Assembly: GCA_008638375.1 (NCBI GenBank)
Contig: CM018035.1
Location: 8,211,577 to 8,275,576 of the forward strand
Direction of reading: 5' to 3'
Origin: Nyssa sinensis
Taxonomy: Eukaryota > Streptophyta > Magnoliopsida > Cornales > Nyssaceae
DNA length: 64,000 nt
Shown piece by piece: positions 37,497-50,318 of this stretch; the stretch's first letter is position 1, and every line of letters starts with the position of its first letter. The notes under the pieces were generated by a model that saw only the letters and a list, made by a program, of their open reading frames with translations, ran no database searches and was not told the origin of the DNA. A program made the position numbers and the translations under genes.

Positions 37497-37805
37497 TAGG
37501 GTTGTAAAACAAGCTATGTTATTCGAACTCAGCTCGTAAGATTAATAAGTCAAACTTAAATATATTTTGATACTTGTAAGTTTAATAATTTGGTTCGAAT
37601 TCGGTTGTCAAGTCAAAAATAATTTAATATTATATAAAAAATTAAATTATTTGAGTTCTATTCGATTAATAATTCGTTTGAGATCATGTTAAAATATTAA
37701 TAAATTAAGTTTAAATATAATTATAAACTCATTTATTTTAATGAATTAAACTTAAATAATTTACTGTTTAACTCGATTGAATTTGATTTATTTATAACCT
37801 TACTT
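37497..37805. repeat. AT-rich dispersed repeat, possible degenerate MITE
   Basis: It shares aagtcaaaaataat, a ttattttaatgaattaaactt stretch and an actcgatt ending with 18480-18800. Orientation and ends are not clear. Confidence 0.35.
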
Positions 37806-38102
37806 GGCAAGAAAAATTGTACGAAGGATGTTCGTTTGTACTACCAAACAAGCCCTTGGAATTGGCTTCGGTGGATCAATGATTATACTCATCGACAAGA
37901 GAATCGTTAAGAGGGACCAAATCCAAATCGAAATCTCCATGTGGGGACGTTGCTTTCACCCTAGAAACTCGCAAATCGACAAGTTGACGCATTGTACGGC
38001 TTCTATCACGGGCCGTCTGTTGCCTCTATATACAGCTGACAGATGGATTCTTAAGAGGCCGCCATGTCACCATGTTCTATTATATTCTTTAGAAAAAAAA
38101 AA

Positions 38103-38575
38103 AGAGATAAATGATTTCTTACAATAACAAAGTTTGTCCTCAAATTTTTGAAATTAATTGTTTATTTAATTTTTTTTTACTGAAAAATTATATATATTTT
38201 ATTATAAGTCTTAATCTTTTTCAAATTAAAAAATATCTCTTTTATATTTTTTAATTTTTGACTAAATTATTCTAACTTTTTTTAAAGCATTGTGTTATTT
38301 AATATAAAAATAAATTTAAAGTAAATAACTTATATTTTTTTATTTTAACTAATAATGTTTTAATTAATATTTATTTAAAAATAAAATAAAAATAAATTAA
38401 AAAAATTAGTCAAAATTAAAAAATATAAAAAATAAAATAAAATTGACACTAGAAGAGAGAGATATGTGTAGTTTATTAGTCTAGAAGAGGGTAATATAAT
38501 TTTAAAAATTTTTAAAAATATTTTTGTAATTGTCAAAAGTTTTAGCAGAAGTCAGTACAATTTATCTAAAAAAAT
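38103..38575. mobile_element. foldback MITE, copy a
   Basis: A T-rich left half mirrors an A-rich right half. It includes ttttgactaaattattctaac against its complement-like partner near 38405. It shares the central ttttaattaatatttattta stretch with the copy at 52143-52598 and a related core with 40501-40983. Confidence 0.55.
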
Positions 38576-40500
38576 TATTTTACAAGACTACCCAATTAAT
38601 TGTGTTATTTTTATTATAATTTAAGTATTTATAAATTTTATTTAAATTTATCATAAATAATAAAATTACTAATTCATGTGAAATTTCGGGGGCATTGAGG
38701 TCATTAAAATTTTAGAAAATAAAGTTAAAAGAAGAAAAAGAAAGCTTTGAAACAAAATAGGGTCCATATGGGCCATCAAGTTTGATTTGAAGAGCAAAAG
38801 CATGTGCCATTGTCAAGATGGTTTTAGGTCTAATGTATCATCATATATTAGTTTAATACATTTACAAAGTCACGGATAAATTTGTGCTAACATTGTCAAA
38901 TTATACGACTGTCGTTTAGACTATATGCTTTTTATGAAAATGATTTGAGAAAAAATTAAGAAATTTTAATTTTAAACAAATCTAAGTTTGAAAAGTAGCT
39001 TTATTTATTTTTTTTTTCTCTCTTAGTGTTATCATTTTATATCTTAAATTAGAGTTGCAGTGAAAGCAACTACAAAATGGGAGAAATTTGTGTTATACTC
39101 GGTTAGACTCATGCGGTGCTAGCATTTGAAAGAAATGTGGAACCAAGGTCTTATTTATAATGATAAAGTCCTCTCCTTCGATAAACACGGTCTCGGACAT
39201 CTGATAAAAGCATGATTTTTTTTTTTTGAATCTCTTTTTGCCCTTTTACTAAAATCTCCAACGTGCACAGTATACTAGTACACCAACTAGAGATTGAAAT
39301 TTTTCCATTCGTTAAAGTATATTTGTTGTTATCACCCAGTGGTGTAGCTGAACAATAAAGACGTTAAGGATAAAATTTAAGTATCTCGAATCGAGTTCCC
39401 TTTGTACAAATTATTGACAGTTAAAACTTAAAGGAGAAACATGACTGTCACGAGAGAGAAAAATTTAATCTAGTACACATAAGTCAGTTCAAAATACTTT
39501 TTATGGATTCATAAAAAAAAATAATATATATATATTTGTTGTTGTTTCTTAGACTTTGAAATGTGAATGGAGACAAACCCTAAGGGGGTCCCATGAAATC
39601 CAGAAGGTTATTGCCCTACTAAGCAAGAACAATTAACTAATAGGGTAGGGTTAGTTGTTTTCCACTTTTTGGCTTATTGTGAATGTCCCACTAGCTTTTA
39701 TATGATAAGAAGTGAATCACTATAGATAGAGCTTCTAACACTAATTTTTAAAGGACAAGGAAAAAAAAAACCCACTCCAACGACCTCAATTAACTAAATA
39801 GTTGTATATATCACAATTCACATACACACACACACATAATGAGAGATGACAATGAAAAGAAAACAGGTCCCTATCAAAAAATTAAAGGAAAACAAGATGC
39901 ATGGGAGATGGGTGCTTTCGATCAACACCAAAGAAGATATTATTAGCTGTGGAGATGGGTGCTTTCAATCAACACCAAACAAGATATTATTAGCTGTGAT
40001 GCTACGAGTGTCGGTGTTTAATTGTAATGAAAATTTCGATATAAATGAACATGCAGAGATCACATGCAAAATTAATGTCCCACATCGAATAAATAGTGCA
40101 AAATATATAGGTTGGGATTAAATTATATTATTTTAAACTCTTGGGTCATTTTGATTACAAGTTTCTGATATGTGGTTTAAGAATTTTCATAAATGATAAT
40201 CCCTTTCTATTCAAGATTACTATTACTCTAAGCAATTTGTAAGGTTTTTGTAAATTCTATTCATTTTCTCTAAGATTATAATCATTTTGGGTTGGCAAAA
40301 GCATATACTATATTAACTTGTTGGGTTGATATTGAAAAGATACATATGAGGTATTTGATGGACACGGCTCATCTCCAATAATGAATTTTCAATTTTTCTC
40401 TAAGGGTATTTTGGATGATGTATACTATATCGTATGTTATTCATCTATTTCATAACAGATGGATGATGTCACATGCATTTAAGATTTTATTAAAGAAAAA

Positions 40501-40983
40501 AAGTAAATTATGCTAATCTCTTTCAAAATTTATGACAATTACATTAATTTCTTCTGAAGTTTTTGAAATTATACTAATTTCTTATATTTTACAAAATTAT
40601 ATACAGTTACTTTTCTCCTATCAATTTTTTTTCTTTCAAAATGATAAAAATGCCTCTTTTATTATTATTTTTTTTTTTACATTTTTTCAATTTTGACCAA
40701 TTTATTCTAACATTTTTTTAATTCTTTTTTATTTAAAAACAAATTTAAAGTTTTTGTTAATATTTATTTAAAAAATGAAAAAAAATGGTCAAGATTTAAA
40801 AAATTAAAGAAAAAAAATATCAAAGGAGTAAGTTTGTCATTTTGAAAGAAAAAAATTGATTGAAAGAAAGTATCTTTGTATGTTATTTTATAAAGTAAGA
40901 AAGATCAACATAATTTTAGAAACTTTAAAAAAGATCAGTGTAATTGTCATAAACCTCATATAAGATCTGTATAATTTACTCTT
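40501..40983. mobile_element. foldback MITE, copy b
   Basis: The left end agtaaattatgctaatctc pairs with the right end gatctgtataatttact. Pairing continues inwards: atgacaattacattaat against its complement near 40940, and ctttcaaaatgataaa against tttgtcattttgaaag at 40835. The element is about 480 bp, has no coding capacity, and is almost entirely an imperfect inverted repeat. Its right arm is duplicated at 45749. Confidence 0.75.
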
Positions 40984-41320
40984 AAAAAAATTAAAAGAAA
41001 ACTATATCAGAGAAATCCGATATATTTTTCTATCAAAGAAATCTCAAAGAGAGATATAACACCAAACTAAGAACAGTTGTAGCGGTGCTGCTAAAACAAC
41101 TACTAATGCTATATTTTAGTCTGTTAGCCAAAAATTTGTCCTCCAAGGATAGGTTTTCACTCCTTTAAATTTTGATTAAAGTCAAATTCTCTACTACCTA
41201 TAACTTTAATTTTGATAGCCTACTAGCCAGATCAAAGTTACAAATTGTATCAAATCAATGATCCAGATATGATAATATATTTGTCTTGTTTTCAATAATT
41301 GAAAATGATAGTGGAGAAAA
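40841..41320. repeat. 480-bp direct repeat, left copy
   Basis: It runs from tttgaaagaaaaaaattg to aatgatagtgga and aaaa. It matches 45749-46228 over its full length with about twenty differences by eye. It starts inside the right arm of MITE copy b and takes in about 340 bp of flanking DNA. Confidence 0.95.
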
Positions 41321-41857
41321 TTATATTATTAACGACGCCTAATAAAGCGTCGCTAAAAGGCACTATTAGCGACGCACAATACGTGCGTCGCTAAAAAGTA
41401 GTTAAAAATAAATTTTTCGCTCAAAAAAATGGGCGCGCATGTTTAGGCGACGGAAAATGGATTATTAGCGACGCACATGGGGACGTCATGAATAGTCTGA
41501 TTAGTAGAACGACGTCATTTTAGGGTATTTTTGGTGACACACAAGAACTTATTAGCGACACTCGGTGTGCGTCGCTAAAAATTCCCTATTTTTCTTTCCC
41601 AACCGCGACCCAGTTTCTTCATTTCTCTCCTAATTTTTCTCACTCTCTATCACTCTTACTCCTCAATCACAACCAGGGTTCTGACGTCGGCAAACAGTCC
41701 ATCCGGCGACGACCACACTTCTGGCGACTACTGTAACTCTCTCTCTGTGGTAGGTTGATACATGTTTTCTTCTCGATAGCTTTCTTGAAGCTCCTTGAAG
41801 TTCTCTTGAAAAATTGAATGTTAAGAATGTTAATGTCAAAACTTGTTTATTTTGTTT

Positions 41858-41938
41858 CAAGAGTATGAACCAGATGGAATTGATTGGACAAAAGTAGATT
41901 TTGAGGACAACCAAGAGTGTTTGAATCCCTTTGAGATG
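41858..41938 (+). pseudogene. captured exon of a myosin VIII gene
   Basis: The 27 codons read QEYEPDGIDWTKVDFEDNQECLNPFEM, nearly identical to a segment of the plant myosin VIII motor domain (EEYE.DGIDWTKVDFEDNQECL.LFEK). T-rich DNA ending ttgtttcaag precedes it, and a GTATTT follows directly, so the exon appears to have been copied with intron edges. No other myosin exon was seen. It is inside the CACTA-like element and is not a gene by itself. Confidence 0.8.
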
Positions 41939-43141
41939 GTATTTCTGTTTCTATTTTTAGGCTTGATGCTGAAATTTTTTAATTTCAAAATTTTTTATTT
42001 GCTATCTCTGAAGATTAGGTTCCACAAAATTTTTAAATTTATTCAAAATAAGAAAAAGAGAAAATGGAAAGGAGGAAAAGAGTTGTTCCATTTCTTTGAG
42101 CATTTTTGTTGTCTTCTTATATTGAGTTTCAGAATTTTTTTCTTTTTTAGTTTTCTGGCATACAAGGATGTTGCATTGTTAAAGTCAAGAATTTCATTAG
42201 TCAGAATTAGAATACAACATATATGATCTGTTAAATGTTTTTATGCTACCTGTATTTGTATATATTTTTTCATTGTAATAATCAATAGTATAATAATTTT
42301 TAAAAATATATTACGTATTAAATAATATAATTATTATTTATCTATTATGGAACAAATACAACTCCTTTAAAATTTATAAATTAACAAAATTCTTAAGTTT
42401 TTAATATTAATCATTAGAAATTCAATTGTACCAATAGCTAAATTTGTTAATAGAAGGGAAGGCAATTTAATGCAGGCGGGGTGAGGGCTAGGACAATCTC
42501 AATTTTAAGGGCTACTTCCTCTTATAATCTAAAGTTAGATTTGCCTTCAATTTATTCCTCCCAATATACTGCATAAACGGAATTAACAGAGAATAGTGAC
42601 CTTTGAACTGACCCCAATTAATTTAGATAAAGAAATAGTTGAATTAAGTTTAAGTAGATTGCAAAAATAATTTAATTAAAAATTTTTATAAGTAAGAATT
42701 TATCTTGATCAAGGCGACATGAATTCTAACGGAAGTCATTGAATTGTATTTACACTAATCCAAGCTAGTATAGTTGATAACTCATAATTTCTGGGTCTAT
42801 TCTCACTCTTCATATTAGATCGAGATGTGTAATTTATTTAATTTTTGGGTGTCTTATGATAATTGAATTAACCCATTGTGATGTTTGTCATTTAAACATA
42901 AAAGTTAAGGATTTATTGAGTTGAGTTAAATGTATAAGTTGGAAGTGTGATGCATAAGTTACCATGGTCTTCATATGTTTTTCTTGATAAGTGTAATACT
43001 TCCAAATAGGTCTCCATATTTAGTAGAGATAATGTCAATTTCACTGTTTGTACCATTACTAAATTGTTTCAATCGTATAGGAATTTTGTATCTTTTTACA
43101 CTTATAGGAGATAAAATGAGAGAAATTTGTAGGAGATCACC

Positions 43142-44930
43142 GGTTTGAAACTTATACAAGTTTCTGCTCCAAAAAAGTCCATTTTGAGATTTTGACGGAC
43201 CAAAACACCGGATTTCGGCCTAACTACCCTGAAACCTTATCACACACTTCACAAATGATAAAATAGACTTGCACGAATTTACGGCACTCGTCTAAAATGC
43301 TCGGTTTGAAACTTTTGCAAGTTTCAGCTCCAAAAAGGCCCATTTTGGGGTTTTGACAGACCAAGACACCGGATATTGGCCTACCAACCCCAAAAACCCA
43401 TCACACACAAAAAAAATGATAAAATAGACTTGCACGAACTTATGGTAATCGGTTCGGATGCCCGGTTTGAAACTTTTGCAAGTTTTAACTCCAAAAAGGC
43501 CTATTTTGGGATTTTGACCTACCAAAACACCGGATATCGGCCTACCGACCCCGAAACCCCATCACACAGCTCAAAAATGATAAAATAGACTTGCACAAAC
43601 TTATGACACTCGGTTCGGACTCCCGGTTTGAAACTTTTGTAAGTTTCAGCTCCAAAAAGGCCAATTTTTGAATTTTGACTGACCAAAATATCATATATCA
43701 ACCAAACGAGCCCAAAACCCCATCAAACACCTCACAAATGATAAAATTGACTTGCACAAACTTATGACACTCAGCTAGAATGCCCAGTTTAAAACTTTTG
43801 CAAGTTTTAGCTCTAAAAAGGTCTATTTTGGGGTTTTGACGGACCAAAACACCGGATATTGGCCTACCAACCCCAAACCCCATCACACACAAAAAAAATG
43901 ATAAAATAGACTTGCACGAACTTATGGTAATCGGTTCGGATGCCCGGTTTGAAACTTTTGCAAGTTTTAGCTCCAAAAAGACCCATTTTGGGGTTTTGAC
44001 CTACCAAAACACCAGATATCGGCCTATCGACCCCGAAACCCCATCACACAGCTCAAAAATGATAAAATAGACTTGCACAAACTTACAACACTCGGCTCGG
44101 ATGCCCGGTTTGAAACTTATGCAAGTTTCAGCTTCAAAAATGCCCATTTTTGGATTTTGACCAACCAAAATACCATATATCAACCAAACGAGTCCAAAAA
44201 CCCATCAAAAACCTCACAAATGATAAAATTGAGTTGCAGAAACTAACGGCACTCGGCTAGAATGCTCGGTTTGAAACTTTTACAAGTTTCGGCTCCAAAA
44301 AGGCCCATTTTGGGGTTTTGAATGACCAAAACATTGGATATCGGCCTACCAACTCCAAACCCCATCACACACCAAAAAAATGATAAAATAGACTTTCACG
44401 AACTTACAGTAATCAGTTCGGATACCCGGTTTGAAACTTTTACAAGTTTCAACTCCAAAAAGACCCATTTTTGGGTTTTGACCTACCAAAACACCGGATA
44501 TTGGCTTACCAACCCCGAAACCCTATCACACAGCTCAAAAATGATAAAATAGACTTGCACAAACTTATGGCACTCGGTTTGGATGCCCGGTTTGAAACTG
44601 ATGCAAGTTTCAGCTCCAAAAATGCCCATTTTTGAATTTTGACCGACTAAAATACCAGATATCAACCAAACGAACCCAAAACCCCATCAAAAACCTCACA
44701 AATGATAAAATTGACTTACACGAACTTACGGCACTAGGCTAGAATGCCCAGTTTGAAACTTTTGCAAGTTTTAGCTCTAAAAAGGCTCATTTTGGGGTTT
44801 TGAAGGACCAAAATGCCGGATATCGGCCTAATTATCCCGAAACCCCATCACACATCTCACAAATGACAAAATGGACTTGCACAAACTTAGGACAATCAGT
44901 TTGGATTAGTGGTTTGCAACTTATGCTACT
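43142..44930. repeat. satellite array: about 11 units of 161 bp in a three-unit higher order
   Basis: Units begin with ggtttgaaac (or close variants) at about 43142, 43302, 43463, 43625, 43786, 43946, 44106, 44266, 44427, 44588 and 44749, with a broken twelfth at 44911. Units 2-4, 5-7 and 8-10 repeat as A-B-C. A has cacacacaaaaaaaatgat or similar, B has cacacagctcaaaaatg, and C has atatatcaaccaaacgag. The higher-order period is thus about 482 bp, and units 1 and 11 are outliers. Confidence 0.95.
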
Positions 44931-45748
44931 TTATGTCGTTCTTACTATTTATGCGTGCAAAAAAAAAAAACTATTCACATTATATATTTCATATATATTT
45001 AATAATTGTTGTAATATATACCATTTGATCTTTATTTCAAATTGATTGGGATTATTGCGCCGCCGTCTTTATGTTTTGCATCGGGACTTATTATTTTTAT
45101 TTTTTTCTTTTCATGGACATCTGTAGTTATATGTTTTGAGACAATTTTTTATTTTTCTATTTATTGTTAAATTGTATTTTTACAAATATACGTAATTAGT
45201 ATAATATATATATGAATGTATTTTTGTTTTTCAATATATTCATTTCAGAATGTTTGAATTTTATTGTATACCAGGATGATTAATACAGGTTTAAACAGAA
45301 ATAAAACAACAAATAAAACAAAGCAAATATGGTTGAAAAAAAAAAAAAAAAACTTTCAGCAACGCACACAAACGCGTCGCTAAAAGTAAAGAAATAACAA
45401 TGTTAATTGATTATTAGTGACGCATACTGAGCGTCGCTAATAGTAACCTTTAGCGACGCACACTTTGTGGGTAGCTAAAAGCTTCTATTAGCGACGCCCT
45501 TTGCGTCTATTTATAATATTTGCGACGCCCATGCCCAATTATTAGCGACACTATATGTACGTTTCTAATAATTACTTTTAGCGACGCCTAAAGGTGTGTG
45601 CGTCGCCAATCCTATTAGCGACGCGACTATTTGCGGCGACTATAGCGACGCCCATTTGTAATTTGTGCATCGCAAAAGAGCTTTAGCGACGCATTTGGCC
45701 ACTATTAACGAGGTACACGTGCGTCGCTAATAGTGCCTTTTCTTGTAA

Positions 45749-46228
45749 TTTGAAAGAAAAAAATTGATTGAAAGAAAGTATCTTTGTATATTATTTTATA
45801 AAGTAGGAAAGATCAATATAATTTTAAAAATTTTAGAAAAAATCGGTGTAATTATCATAAACCTCATGTAAGATCTGTGTAATTTACTCTTAAAAAAATT
45901 AGAAGAAAACTATATCAAAGAAATCCGATATATTTTTCTATCAAAGAAATCTCAAAGAGAGATATAACACCAAACTAAGACCAGTTGTAGCGGTGCTGCT
46001 AAAACAACTACTAATGCTATATTTTAGTCGGTTAGCCAAAAATTTGTCCTCCAACTTTAGGTTTTCACTCCTTTAAATTTTGATTAAAGTCAAATTCTCT
46101 ACTACCTATAACTTTAATTTTGATAGCCTACTAGCCAGATCAAAGTTACAAATTGTATCAAATCAATGATCCAGATTTGATAATATATTTGTCTTGTTTT
46201 CAATAATTGAAAATGATAGTGGACAAAA
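45749..46228. repeat. 480-bp direct repeat, right copy
   Basis: Partner of 40841-41320, same length and orientation, on the far side of the CACTA-like element. It begins with a truncated right arm of foldback MITE b directly against the CACTA end. Confidence 0.95.
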
Positions 46229-47615
46229 AGAGTAGTGTTGTAAAAAAAAAAAATAACATTATTCCATTACCAAAAAAGTCAAAAAATTATTTTTTGTTAC
46301 TATATCACTATTAAAATTTAACTTTAATAAAAATTAAAAGAGTTTTACTAATGGAATTAGTTTTGGAGAGCTTTTTAAGTGATGAACCAAGTAAATGAAC
46401 TAATATGACATCACCTAACATTAGTTTAACACACACATTAAAAAATGTACAATACTTAGCTTTAAACTCGGTTCTACTCGGTTCATGTCTTAATTACAAT
46501 TTGTTGCATATACAATTTTCATGTACTTTTTAATTTTATTTAGTTTTAATTTTTTAGTTAAAACAAAATAATCACATAATATACATATAATTATATGCAT
46601 GACACATTAAGATTGTGACACGTATATTTATATGTTGTATCAAAATCTATTGAAATAAAAACAGAAAGGAAAAATAAAGCAGCAGCTGAACAGAACAGGG
46701 AAAGAAAGAAGAAATCAGAGGTAGCTGGAAAAATGAAAAGAGAACGGCTGGGCAACAAGAGTAAAACAAACACAAAATAAGGGATAAATCACGTCTTGGA
46801 AAACGTGTAAAAAAATACTATTCAACCATTCTTTCACTTTTATTAAACTGCAGCAAACAATCCAAGAAAAACAATCTAAGGCAGCCATATTCTTATGGCC
46901 GCAGCACAGTATGCCTTTTTCTTCTTTCTTGCGGCGCATTCAGCACATACAGACGTGCTTACATCCACCCATATATATATATATATATAAATTATATAAA
47001 GCCTAAACTTAATTATATTAGAACTTCTTAGTCTAGTTAAATTATAATACCACTCTCACTAGAATAAAGATTTATAGTCTTATTAAGATTAGAATAAATC
47101 AAATTCTATCACTGCCATGACTCAACTTTAAAAATTTTACTAAAAATATAACTTGGTTTAATTAGCTTGTATTATAAGATAAGATTCCTGTATGTATTAT
47201 TATTTATATTTAAGAAGATAAAAAAAATTATTTTATCCTAAGGGCCGATCTTATTGACTTCTCTTTCTCACAAAACAGAAAGTACCCTTATCTATTAGAG
47301 AAGAACCTTTGTTTGAGAAGTGTATGGATCTACCAGTACAGATAGAAGCTGGAATAATTCACTATGAAGTTTCCCATGAAAGGTTAAATTTAGGTTTAGA
47401 GTTAAAAGTTAGTTGGTCAATAAAAAACACCAGAGGAAAAAGAGACTGGAGAGAGAAAGACAGAGAGATTCACTGTTCTGTTACCTTTAGTCTGCGTTGC
47501 CTAACCGCCAAAACTACCTAGAAGGGAATGAAGAATCTCCGTAAAATCAGTAATCACGGAGCAGCTGGGGGACCCACATGTTTAGTTTAATCACGCTGTT
47601 TCACCCGCCTTTTAT
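46229..47615. other. intergenic upstream of the pectate lyase gene
   Basis: AT-rich with no recognisable coding sequence. Small frames at 46591-46939 and 47309-47521 show no family features. Confidence 0.5.
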
Positions 47616-47620
47616 CCCTT

Positions 47621-47627
47621 TATAAAC
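47621..47627 (+). promoter_or_regulatory. TATA box of the pectate lyase gene
   Basis: CTTTATAAACCCC, followed by a CT-rich leader typical of plant 5' UTRs, lies about 108 bp before the ATG. Confidence 0.65.
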
Positions 47628-47728
47628 CCCCCATTACTTCTTTCATCTTCCCCACTCACCCTTCGCTCTCTCTCCTTCTCTATATAATTTTCTCTCACTA
47701 CCCCACTTTCCTTTGACAAAGGGAGACA

Positions 47729-49903
47729 ATGGCAATTCCTTCACTCTCTCTCATCCTCCTCTTCTCTCTCCTCACCCCTACCCTCATTTCCTCCTCATCA
47801 GTTCAAGACCCTGAACTTGTAGTACAAGAAGTACATAGGTAAGAGGCTCCATTATACAAACATTTTTATAACAGTTATTTTAGCTGTATTTTCGTGAAAG
47901 GTCTAATGACATGAACTATCGATTTTACAGTTTAAGATTGAGTTCCAAGATTTATTTTAGTTGCATTACACACTAAAGGGTAACAATGTGTTGCGTTTTT
48001 TTATTGTGTGCAGGAGCATCAATGCATCAAGGAGGAATTTGGGTTACCTCTCATGTGGGTCCGGCAACCCCATCGACGACTGCTGGCGGTGCGACCCCAA
48101 TTGGGAGAATAACCGCCAACGGCTAGCGGACTGTGCAATTGGGTTCGGTAAGAATGCCATTGGTGGAAGAGATGGTAAAATTTACGTGGTCACCGACTCC
48201 GGCGACGATGATCCGGTTAACCCTAAGCCGGGGACTCTTCGCCATGCAGTCATCCAAGATGAGCCATTGTGGATCATCTTCGCCCGTGATATGGTGATCC
48301 AGCTGAAGGAAGAACTGATCATGAACTCGTTCAAGACGATCGACGGTCGAGGAGCCAGCGTTCACATTTCCGGTGGGCCATGCATTACAATACAGTACGT
48401 GACTAACATTATCATACATGGACTAAACATCCATGATTGCAAGCAAGGAGGGAATGCTATGGTGAGGGACTCCCCAGGGCACTATGGATGGAGGACTGTA
48501 TCGGACGGTGATGGTGTATCCATCTTTGGAGGGAGCCATGTCTGGGTGGACCATTGTTCTTTGTCAAATTGCCATGATGGATTGGTTGATGCAATTCATG
48601 GGTCCACAGCCATCACCGTTTCAAACAACTACTTCACCCACCATGATAAGGTCATGCTTTTGGGTCACAGTGATTCCTATGTTCAAGACAAGAACATGCA
48701 AATCACTATTGCCTTCAATCACTTTGGAGAAGGTCTTGTTCAAAGAATGCCAAGGTAAAGCAAATAAAAAAACCCCAATATATACACACACACACACACA
48801 CACACAGCTAATAGTTATATATATTCTACATATCTTTGATTGGTCTTTAAAGTGGGCCATGGTTTTGATACAATTGAGATTGTTGTTTGTCATATGCAGA
48901 TGCAGACATGGTTACTTCCATGTGGTGAACAATGACTACACCCATTGGGAAATGTATGCCATCGGAGGAAGTGCTGCACCCACCATCAATAGTCAAGGCA
49001 ACAGATTTCTTGCTCCAGATGACACATCCAGCAAGGAGGTGACAACCCATTAACTATGATCTAGCTTCCTTTTTGTAAATACGTGTGTGAATATATATAT
49101 ATATATATGTGCATGTATCTAAAACATTTTGGGGGCAAATGCCAATTTTTTACAAAATTGATAAGAGTGGTAGGTAGAAAACCAATTTTAGAAAAATAAT
49201 GAGCATGTATGCAAAATTATTTCATTAATTCAGTATTTTATGAAATTCATATAAATTCAATGTATGATTAAAATTATAAAACATGTCACGTATACGTCCG
49301 AGCTTAACTCACCAAAATTTAAAAAATGTGTCTTTTTATCCTTCTTTTTACAGAATTTAAAAAAAAAAAAAATTGTCCCCCTCCCCCAAATCTTTTCAGA
49401 ATTCAACAAAAATAGCCTCTTTAAATTCTAATTTTATATTTTTGTCCCCCTAAATCTTTAGTCTAAATTTGCAAAGTGGTCTAAACATGCGACTGAAAAG
49501 TAAAAATAACTTTTATTTTCACTCTAATAAAAAAAAATAATAAAAGGCATACAATAATTGTTAACAGTTGAAATTGTAATCCCAATTTGAAAAATATAGT
49601 GTTGCTAGTTAATTAATTAATTTATTTATTGATAAAATGTTGAAATTAATTTGCATTTATATAATTCTTAACTTTATGCAGGTGACCAAACATGAGGATG
49701 CACCAGAGAGTGAATGGAAGAACTGGAATTGGAGGTCTGAAGGAGACTTGTTGTTGAACGGTGCATATTTTACGCCGTCTGGCGCCGGAGCTTCATCGAG
49801 TTATGCCAAGGCTTCAAGCCTGGGTGCAAGGCCATCGTCTATCGTCGGAACGATCACCGGGGCCGCCGGAGCACTTAGCTGCAAGAAGGGTTCTCGTTGC
49901 TGA
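47729..49903 (+). CDS. pectate lyase (polysaccharide lyase family 1), four exons, intact
   Basis: The enzyme cleaves de-esterified pectin in the cell wall by beta-elimination and needs calcium. Exons are 47729-47838, 48014-48754, 48900-49038 and 49682-49903. All junctions are GT-AG and the frame is unbroken for 403 residues, close to the usual size for this subfamily. The start [24 protein letters not shown] is a signal peptide. Conserved segments include [76 protein letters not shown], the calcium and substrate region [12 protein letters not shown], and [30 protein letters not shown]. It ends with a Ser/Ala-rich region and CKKGSRC. It most resembles Arabidopsis At4g24780 and At1g67750. It is the one multi-exon host gene here with no frame damage. 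Confidence 0.93.
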
Positions 49904-50272
49904 TTATATTGGAGCTAACATCACCTGGGTTTAGTGCATTTGATTGGTGTTAGATCAATTCGTATACTTTTTATTTAAGAAGATGAGTAGAAAGTGAAAG
50001 GAAAATCTGAGGGAGGAAAAGTTGGGGTACAAGAAGTCAAGGATTTCCTGCTAGGATTTGCTTTTCTTGGCTTTTTTTTTTTTCCTTCCATCCATTTTAA
50101 TTTGTTTCCTTTTACTTTGTCTTTTTGACTTGATTGTATCAAGATACAACCTCGGCCTGTTACTCTGACTACCATTGGGAAATCTGTTGTCAATTCCTGA
50201 TTGGGGGTTAGAGAAAGCAAGTGCAGAAGTGTTGATATACATATATATTATATATCTATATTTAAATCAAAG

Positions 50273-50274
50273 AC

Positions 50275-50318
<44 letters not shown>
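50273..50318 (+). repeat. compound (CT)n(AT)n microsatellite
   Basis: About a dozen CT dinucleotides pass directly into about ten AT dinucleotides. Confidence 0.9.

Larger units (their letters stand above)
34320..40500. other. gene-free region rich in decayed repeats
   Basis: It contains a possible copia LTR remnant (35745-36370), an AT-rich dispersed repeat (37497-37805), a foldback MITE (38103-38575) and several TA runs. A plus-strand frame at 37804-38127 (107 codons) has no recognisable motif. Confidence 0.5.
41321..45748. mobile_element. non-autonomous CACTA-like (En/Spm) element
   Basis: Both ends carry many short copies, in both orientations, of a GCGACGC-based word (left 41333-41580, right 45355-45730), the subterminal pattern of plant CACTA elements. 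The right end reads cgtcgctaatagtgccttttcttgta, a CACTA terminus lacking the last bases (expected ..TTGTAGTG). The left end lacks a clear CACTA terminus and begins directly after the 480-bp repeat. No transposase frame is visible. The internal DNA holds a myosin-like exon and a satellite array. Confidence 0.7.

Noticed and set aside
37804..38127. 107-codon plus-strand frame starting MARKIVRRMFVC
   Set aside because: No family motif, low-complexity 3' end, no promoter or splice context seen.
43292..45045. Several 60-90-codon frames within the satellite array
   Set aside because: They recur with the repeat period and are by-products of the satellite units.
40841..46228. Reading the 480-bp direct repeats as LTRs of a retrotransposon
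   Set aside because: No TG...CA ends, no primer-binding site, no polypurine tract and no retroelement proteins between them; the repeat starts inside a MITE arm.
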